Source: Thermoanaerobaculia bacterium (lineage in GTDB: Bacteria; Acidobacteriota; Thermoanaerobaculia; Multivoradales; JAIOJS01). Taken from it: DNA of 64,000 nucleotides. Positions 59,356 through 64,000 of this stretch are shown one piece after another (positions within the stretch are counted from its first letter, which is position 1; each line of letters opens with the position of its first letter). A program made the position numbers and the translations under genes. Location of the stretch: positions 62,001-126,000 of the forward strand of contig JAUIDB010000006.1 in the NCBI GenBank assembly GCA_030429235.1. Direction: 5' to 3'. The notes beneath the pieces are model-generated. The model was given only the letters and a program-made list of their open reading frames with translations, was not told the DNA's origin and made no database searches.

Positions 59356-60635
59356 CGGCTGAGCCCCGCGTCGCGGTGTTGATCCCCAGTTGGGACGGCC
59401 GTGCCCATCTCGAGGTCTGCCTGGAAGCCCTGGCCGACCAGGAGGACCCTGGCCTGCCGTGGGAGATCTGGGTCCACGACAACGGTTCTCGAGACGGAAC
59501 CTTCGAGTGGTTGGCGGATCGACACCCCGAGGTGCGGTGCCGGCGAAGCTCCCACAACCGGGGGTTTGCCGAGGCGATCAACCAACTCGTCGACGCGGCC
59601 GGCGCTTGCGACTTCGTCGTCTTTCTGAACAACGACACCCGGCCCGACCCGGGCTGGCTGCGTGCCTTGGTCGGAAGCCTGCGGGAGGCGCCGGCCGAAG
59701 TGGCGGCGGTGTCCGGACTGATCGTGGACTGGTCGGGCGAGCGGCTCGATTTCGGTCGTGGCATCGTCACCTTCGACGGCCACGCCTTTCAGCCAGGGTA
59801 CGGCCGCCCTCTCGACAGGGTCACGCTGCCCGCGAGCGGCGAGGAACTGCCCTTTGCCTGCGGCGGCAACATGATCGTCCGTCGGTCGGCCCTACTCGAG
59901 GTCGGGGGGCTCGACGCCGCTTACTTCGCCTACTACGAAGATGTCGATCTCGGCTGGCGGTTGTGGGCGCGTGGCTACCGTATCCTGTTTTCGGCAGAGG
60001 CACGTATCCACCATCATTCTTCGGCCACTTCCGACCTGCTCGGTATGTACCATCGCGGATACCTGTTCGAGCGCAACGCCTTCCTGACCGCCTACAAGAA
60101 TCTCGACGAGGAATTCCTGCGCAGGCTGCTGCCCGCCATTCTCTGGACCCTGATGCATCGGACCCAGACCCTGTTGATCGAGCGGAATCCGGGGGGAGCC
60201 GAACTGATGGTCGATCCCTACGCCGGGCTGATCGGGGGGACGGCGGGGGAACCGGGCCAACTCGACGAGACCGCGCCGGGAGGAGGCTCGATCCGGCAGT
60301 GGCTGCGGCGACTTCGGTTGGGGCTGGCACGCCGCATCGCCGGGCGGTCAGCTCACGTGGAACTGACCTGCGATCAGACGCTGGCACAGCTGCGAGCGGT
60401 CTCGAATCTGCTCGGCTCGCTCGATCAGGTCGCCGATCGGCGGCAGCGCGTGCAGGCACTTCGTCGACGGCCAGACCGCGACTACCTCAACCGCTTCCCC
60501 CTCTACGTGGTGCCGACCTATCCGGGCGACGAGCGCCTCTTCGCCAGTGCTGGATTCCGGCGCTGGATCGAGCCCGAAACGGGGCCACCACTGCCACTGG
60601 TCGAAGCGGAACTGGGAGACCTGATCGAGCCTTGA
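59352..60635 (+). CDS. glycosyltransferase, GT2 (rhamnosyltransferase-like)
   Basis: 427 residues from ATG 59352, which overlaps the preceding stop (ATGA). VAVLIPSWDGRAHLEVCLEA, SHNRGFAEAINQLVDAAGAC, VVFLNNDTRPDPGWLRALVG (donor DxD as NDT), and GGNMIVRRSALLEVGGLDAA followed by YFAYYEDVDLGWRLWARGY, with the catalytic ED. This is the WcaA/RfbF-like group. The C-terminal 120 residues are helical with several Arg. It is the last gene of the overlapping cluster and ends ten bases before the convergent ybjQ. Confidence 0.9.
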   Translation: MTAEPRVAVLIPSWDGRAHLEVCLEALADQEDPGLPWEIWVHDNGSRDGTFEWLADRHPEVRCRRSSHNRGFAEAINQLVDAAGACDFVVFLNNDTRPDPGWLRALVGSLREAPAEVAAVSGLIVDWSGERLDFGRGIVTFDGHAFQPGYGRPLDRVTLPASGEELPFACGGNMIVRRSALLEVGGLDAAYFAYYEDVDLGWRLWARGYRILFSAEARIHHHSSATSDLLGMYHRGYLFERNAFLTAYKNLDEEFLRRLLPAILWTLMHRTQTLLIERNPGGAELMVDPYAGLIGGTAGEPGQLDETAPGGGSIRQWLRRLRLGLARRIAGRSAHVELTCDQTLAQLRAVSNLLGSLDQVADRRQRVQALRRRPDRDYLNRFPLYVVPTYPGDERLFASAGFRRWIEPETGPPLPLVEAELGDLIEP

Positions 60636-60644
60636 GGCCTCGGT

Positions 60645-60965
60645 CTACTCGTCTTCGATGATGACAGCGGTCCCGTAGGCCAGGAGCTCGGCGGCCGCAC
60701 TCATGACCTCGGTGGTCTGGAAGCGGATGGCGACGATGGCGTTCGCGCCGAGCGTCTCGGCGTCTTCGACCAGACGGTCGATGGCCTGTTCCCGGGCTTC
60801 GGCGAGCAGCTTGGTGTACTCGCCGACCTCGCCTCCGACCATGTTGCGGAACGTCGCCATGATGTCCTTGCCGAGGTGGCGGGAGCGAATGGTATTTCCC
60901 CGCACCATACCCAGGGTCTTGACGATTCGCTTGCCGGCAATGGTATTGGTGGTGGCGATGATCAC
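60645..60965 (-). CDS. ybjQ: YbjQ family (heavy-metal-binding-like) protein
   Basis: 106 residues, full length for PF01906-type proteins. Signatures: ATTNTIAGKRIVKTLGMVRG, NTIRSRHLGKDIMATFRNMV, GGEVGEYTKLLAEAREQA and LGANAIVAIRFQTTEVM. These form small pentameric folds of uncertain role. Its ATG overlaps the end of the anti-sigma gene by four bases, so it is probably regulated with that ECF system. Confidence 0.9.
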   Translation of the reverse strand: MIIATTNTIAGKRIVKTLGMVRGNTIRSRHLGKDIMATFRNMVGGEVGEYTKLLAEAREQAIDRLVEDAETLGANAIVAIRFQTTEVMSAAAELLAYGTAVIIEDE

Positions 60966-61411
60966 TTGTGAACCCTCCGATAGCGGTCGTGTCGGCGATC
61001 GTGGAGTCGATCCATCAATACCGAAGCGAACAGGAGTCCGACGCCCCCCAGGACACCGAAGACGGTGACTTTAACCCACCAGGGTTCGGGAGAGGCAGCG
61101 GCCTCCCAGAGCAGAATTCCGGCCCCGGCCGCCGCACAGAGAATCACGAAGAGCCAGCCGAGCTGCCGGGACCAGCGGCCGGGCAGAGTGCGGGCCGTCT
61201 CACGCCACTGTTCGTCGGTCGGTACGGCAAACGCTGTGCTGCGGGCGGCATCACGCACGGCTCGCATACTCTCCTGCAGGGTGCGGCAGGACGCGCACTC
61301 GGCGAGGTGAACCTCGATCCGTTGGCGCTCTCCCTGGCTGAGTTCGCCGTCGATGTAGCCGGAGAGGAGCTCTTCGTCGAAGGCTCGCTGGCACGGGTTG
61401 GTATCGGTCAT
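60962..61411 (-). CDS. membrane anti-sigma factor with zinc-finger-like ZAS motif
   Basis: 149 residues. N-terminal ZAS/zf-HC2 domain: CQRAFDEELLSGYIDGELSQ, then GERQRIEVHLAECASC with His-x3-Cys-x2-Cys. Two membrane helices follow (LGWLFVILCAAAGAGILLW, VKVTVFGVLGGVGLLFASVL). It should hold the ECF sigma factor encoded 19 bases upstream at the inner membrane until an envelope signal releases it. Its stop overlaps ybjQ. Confidence 0.88.
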   Translation of the reverse strand: MTDTNPCQRAFDEELLSGYIDGELSQGERQRIEVHLAECASCRTLQESMRAVRDAARSTAFAVPTDEQWRETARTLPGRWSRQLGWLFVILCAAAGAGILLWEAAASPEPWWVKVTVFGVLGGVGLLFASVLMDRLHDRRHDRYRRVHK

Positions 61412-61430
61412 GGGTTTCCCCTTGGGGTGA

Positions 61431-62036
61431 TCAGGTATAGGTTGCTCCGGCGGAAGGGGGAGCCAGTTGGGAGGCGAGTTGCTTGCGGGCGCGGTGCAGT
61501 CGTGACATCACCGTACCCTGTGGGATGCCCAGAAGATCGGAGATCTGGGAGTAGGACAGGTCTTGGTAGTCGCGCAGGACCAGGATCTCCCGATGGTCGG
61601 GGCGCAGCTGCCCGAGCGCGGACCAGACCCGGGTTCGGAGACGAGAGCGTTCGAGGTCGCCGTGGGGATCGGCCGACTCGTCGACGATTTCGGGGCGCCA
61701 GCGCTCGTCATCGCTGTCGATCGGTTCGGTGCGACGAACGCGCCGACGACGCAGGAGGTCGCGGCAGCGATTGCGCACGATGCTGTAGAGCCAGGGCTTG
61801 AGGGGGCGCTCGGCGTCGAAGCGGTTGAGGTGCACACAGAAGCGGATCAGTGCATCCTGGGTAGCGTCGAGGGCATCGTCGGGGTTGCCCATCAGCTGCA
61901 GAGCCAAGAGATAGGCCGAGCGGCGGTGTCGGGTCGTCAGAGTCGACAGTGCCTCCTGGTCACCTTCGCGGGCGAGCAGCACGAGTTCGCGGTCGCTCTC
62001 GCCGACCGGCGGTGCCATCGTTGAAGTGAGGGTCAT
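61431..62036 (-). CDS. ECF RNA polymerase sigma factor
   Basis: 201 residues from ATG 62036, with GGAG six bases upstream; the GTG at 62048 is less likely. Region 2 has NPDDALDATQDALIRFCVHL and LKPWLYSIVRNRCRDLLRRR; region 4 has LSYSQISDLLGIPQGTVMSR followed by LHRARKQL. It belongs to the broad RpoE-like ECF group and is distinct from the SigR-like factor at 37.9 kb. A candidate ECF-type promoter (GGAAT-N17-GTA) lies just upstream. The anti-sigma gene follows directly. Confidence 0.93.
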   Translation of the reverse strand: MTLTSTMAPPVGESDRELVLLAREGDQEALSTLTTRHRRSAYLLALQLMGNPDDALDATQDALIRFCVHLNRFDAERPLKPWLYSIVRNRCRDLLRRRRVRRTEPIDSDDERWRPEIVDESADPHGDLERSRLRTRVWSALGQLRPDHREILVLRDYQDLSYSQISDLLGIPQGTVMSRLHRARKQLASQLAPPSAGATYT

Positions 62037-62058
62037 CGTCGTCTCCACAATAGGTCCC

Positions 62059-62083
62059 TACGGACCGGGAAGGAGGATATTCC
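62059..62083 (-). promoter_or_regulatory. candidate ECF-type promoter of the sigma/anti-sigma/ybjQ operon
   Basis: On the minus strand GGAAT (62079-62083), 17 bases, GTA (62059-62061). A start a few bases later leaves a short leader holding GGAG before ATG 62036. The shape fits ECF promoters and would make the operon self-controlled. Confidence 0.45.
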
Positions 62084-62147
62084 ATGGAGACGCGTTCGAG
62101 GCGGCGAAGCGTTGGACATCCGGGCTCGGGCACGGGAGACTAACGCT

Positions 62148-63062
62148 ATGGATCCGACCTTCTCGATCGTCATACCCACTTGGAATCGAATGGATACCCT
62201 ACCCGAGGTGATGGCGGCAGTGGAGGATCAGATCGCCGATCGGGCCGCGGAGCTGATCGTGGTCGACGATGGATCGACGGACGAAACCGCGGGGTTTCTG
62301 CAGCGTCGTCCGCAGACCGATCGGTTTCGGTGGGTGAGGCAGGAAAACCAGGGGCCGGCGGCGGCGCGCAACGCTGGCGTAGCTCTAGCCCGAGGACAGC
62401 GGGTGGCCTTTCTCGGGGACGACACCGTACCGGAGCCGGGATGGCTCGAGGCGCATGGTCGCGCCGCCGAAAGCCACGGCGTAAGGGACGAGGTCGCGGT
62501 TCTTGGGTACACCGCCTGGCACCCGCGGGTACGGCTGACCCGATTCCTGAAGTACATCAACGACTACGGCCTGCAATTCGGCTATGCGCTGATCGATGAT
62601 CCCGAGCAGGTGCCGTTCAACTTCTTCTACACCTCGAACATCTCGCTGCCGCGCGCGCTGTTGATCGAGGAGCCCATGGATACGGGGTTTCCCTATGCCG
62701 CTTGGGAAGACACCGAGCTCTCGTATCGCTTGCAGCGGCGAGGTCTGCGGATGGTCTACGAACCGCAGGCTCGGGTTCTGCACGACCACCCGACCGACTT
62801 CGACCGCTTTACTCAGCGTCAGGAAAAGGCGGGCTATTGCGCGGTGGTGTTCTTTCGTCGGCACCCCGAACTGGGAGGGTTCCTCGGCCTCTCCGCCGAG
62901 GGTCCTCCGGACCTCCCACCCAGGGGCCGGCAGCGGGTGCGGGAATGGTTGGTCCGAACCTTGCAGAGACTTCCATTGACAACGCCGACGCTGTGGGAAG
63001 ACGCCCTGCGGTACCATTACATACGAGGTCTTCGGCGCGGCTGGAAGGAGATGACACCATGA
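62148..63062 (+). CDS. glycosyltransferase, GT2 type
   Basis: 304 residues from ATG 62148, nine bases after GGAG. IVIPTWNRMDTLPEVMAAVE, LIVVDDGSTDETAGFL, NQGPAAARNAGVALARGQ, and FLGDDTVPEPGWLEAHG with the DDT donor site. Acceptor-side residues follow in PYAAWEDTELSYRLQRRGL. It uses a nucleotide sugar at the inner-membrane surface. Its stop overlaps the start of the PEGA-domain gene (ATGA), so the two are co-expressed; how a GT2 and a secreted PEGA protein cooperate is unknown. Confidence 0.9.
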   Translation: MDPTFSIVIPTWNRMDTLPEVMAAVEDQIADRAAELIVVDDGSTDETAGFLQRRPQTDRFRWVRQENQGPAAARNAGVALARGQRVAFLGDDTVPEPGWLEAHGRAAESHGVRDEVAVLGYTAWHPRVRLTRFLKYINDYGLQFGYALIDDPEQVPFNFFYTSNISLPRALLIEEPMDTGFPYAAWEDTELSYRLQRRGLRMVYEPQARVLHDHPTDFDRFTQRQEKAGYCAVVFFRRHPELGGFLGLSAEGPPDLPPRGRQRVREWLVRTLQRLPLTTPTLWEDALRYHYIRGLRRGWKEMTP

Positions 63063-64000
63063 AGAAGTTCGTGACCCAAACCAGGCCTCAGAGCCTACTG
63101 ATCGCGGGAGCCGCGGCCTTACTGCTGTTCGCGACTCCGCTGCCTACCTCTGCCAAGGAGCGGCGTAGTGCGGAGGCGAAGCGGCCGTCGCACGGTGCTT
63201 CGGCTACCCGCCCCGCCACTACCTCCAGCTCCTCGGGGTCTGCCTCCAGCGGCCGAACCCGCGTCGGCAGCTCAACCAGTGGTCGGAGTGCAACTCCGCA
63301 GCGACGTGGTAGCGGACAGGCCGCGACGAGTTCGAGTTCCCGCCGCAGCCATGCCAGCTCGTCGAGTGGCGCGCGGACCCGGGTCCATGACTCGGTGGGA
63401 CGCCACCGCCATCCCCACCGGGGACCGCATAGCTACCGCTACTCCCCGTATCGCTATCGAGGTCACTACGGCTATCGGTACGTCCCCTACTACGGCTGGG
63501 TGTACGGTTCCGACTGGGCCTACGATAGCTACTGGGGCCGCTACTACCGTCCGTTCTGGGGCGGCTGGTGGGGTAGCTACTGGGATTGGTTCTTCTACAC
63601 CGGCTACACGCCGCGGGCGACCCGAGTCGCTGCGCGGTCGGGAGGTTACGTCTCCCGCTCGGGTGCACTGGACCTCGATGTTTCGCCCGAGGAGGCCGAG
63701 ATCTGGATCGACGGGGAGTACCTCGGGCAGGCCGACGACTACGACGGCTTCCCTGAGTATCTGTGGCTGCCCGCGGGAGATGTCACCGTAACCTACTACC
63801 TGGATGGCTACGAAACCCTGACCCGTGACTACACCCTGCGTCCGGGGGACGTCCGGCGGGTGCGGGACAAGCTGCGCCCAGGGAACTCGGTCCATCCCCG
63901 CGACCTGTACCAGGACCCAGAGCCAACCCGCAATCAGCCCCGACCCTACTCGGGAGCTTCGACCTATCGCGAAGACCGAGAGATCCGGAACTCCGAGCGA
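63059..64000 (+). CDS. secreted His/Tyr/Ser-rich protein with PEGA domain, truncated by window end
   Basis: At least 314 residues from ATG 63059, open at the window edge. Signal peptide SLLIAGAAALLLFATPLPTSA. Then a Ser/Arg/Thr-rich linker (ATTSSSSGSASSGRTRVGSS) and a region dominated by Tyr, Trp and Gly (GHYGYRYVPYYGWVYGSDWA). Residues about 195-260 are a PEGA domain: LDLDVSPEEAEIWIDGEYLG and VTVTYYLDGYETLTRDYTL. PEGA domains are found on surface proteins. The rest is outside the window. Confidence 0.83.
   Translation, partial: MKKFVTQTRPQSLLIAGAAALLLFATPLPTSAKERRSAEAKRPSHGASATRPATTSSSSGSASSGRTRVGSSTSGRSATPQRRGSGQAATSSSSRRSHASSSSGARTRVHDSVGRHRHPHRGPHSYRYSPYRYRGHYGYRYVPYYGWVYGSDWAYDSYWGRYYRPFWGGWWGSYWDWFFYTGYTPRATRVAARSGGYVSRSGALDLDVSPEEAEIWIDGEYLGQADDYDGFPEYLWLPAGDVTVTYYLDGYETLTRDYTLRPGDVRRVRDKLRPGNSVHPRDLYQDPEPTRNQPRPYSGASTYREDREIRNSER

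Noticed and set aside
1-64000. tRNA or rRNA genes, CRISPR arrays, insertion sequences
   Set aside because: None was recognised when reading both strands; no repeats with regular spacers and no transposase motifs were seen.

Overview
The window is GC-rich, densely coded bacterial DNA from a Gram-negative (two-membrane) organism: it encodes heptose and heptosyltransferase enzymes for lipopolysaccharide (LPS), outer-membrane beta-barrel proteins, a type IV pilus or type II secretion ATPase and a sigma-54 regulator. Several traits recall Acidobacteriota, perhaps Thermoanaerobaculia: secreted beta-propeller, VCBS and PKD proteins, an IFADGFESGDTTAW motif, Hsp70 paired with a J-like protein, and SigR-like ECF sigma factors. 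That placement is an inference; no rRNA or tRNA gene was seen.

Layout. 1-5.6 kb: leftward membrane proteins (one O-antigen-ligase-like) and a secreted ankyrin/PQQ-propeller protein. 5.6-15.2 kb: rsmE, a zinc dehydrogenase, a TolB-like propeller, a three-gene Hsp70/J-like/membrane module, a tandem universal stress protein and gltX. 15.2-19.1 kb: a promoter and SAM-I riboswitch ahead of metX-metB-aspartate kinase, a complete SAM-sensing methionine operon whose expression platform probably hides the ribosome-binding site. 19.2-26.1 kb: an M14 carboxypeptidase and a sensor kinase/NtrC-type regulator pair behind a likely sigma-54 promoter. 26.3-35.2 kb: outer-membrane proteins, comF, pilB and the LPS heptose genes with hemF. 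35.3-37.7 kb: an orphan lasso-B2-like protease and the F0 genes atpZ-atpI-atpB-atpE, closed by a strong terminator. 37.8-39.4 kb: a SigR/RsrA-like redox sigma/anti-sigma pair with an exact GGAAT-N18-GTT promoter candidate and a one-cysteine thioredoxin-like protein. 39.5-41.9 kb: an M23 peptidase and a GHMP kinase.

41.9-44.6 kb holds the most unusual locus: a leftward operon of an XRE regulator, a TPR protein and a secreted protein carrying three near-identical ADEARAQVIIIG segments. The hydrophobic AQVIIIG core beside an HTH/TPR pair invites a peptide-signalling hypothesis. It is untested. 44.8-60.6 kb: an unpaired Wzm-type permease, secreted VCBS, LVIVD/PKD and DUF1573 proteins, one probably very highly expressed secreted protein, and a tightly overlapping run of six glycan genes including a PIG-L deacetylase/GT2 fusion. 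60.6-62.1 kb: a second ECF sigma/anti-sigma pair with a YbjQ protein. 62.1-64 kb: another GT2 and a PEGA-domain protein cut by the window edge.

Together the genes lean toward cell-envelope construction (LPS heptose, glycosyltransferases, pilus, peptidoglycan hydrolase) and envelope or redox sensing (two ECF systems, sensor kinase/NtrC pair). No intergenic stretch exceeds about 300 bases. No insertion sequence, CRISPR array or prophage gene was recognised.
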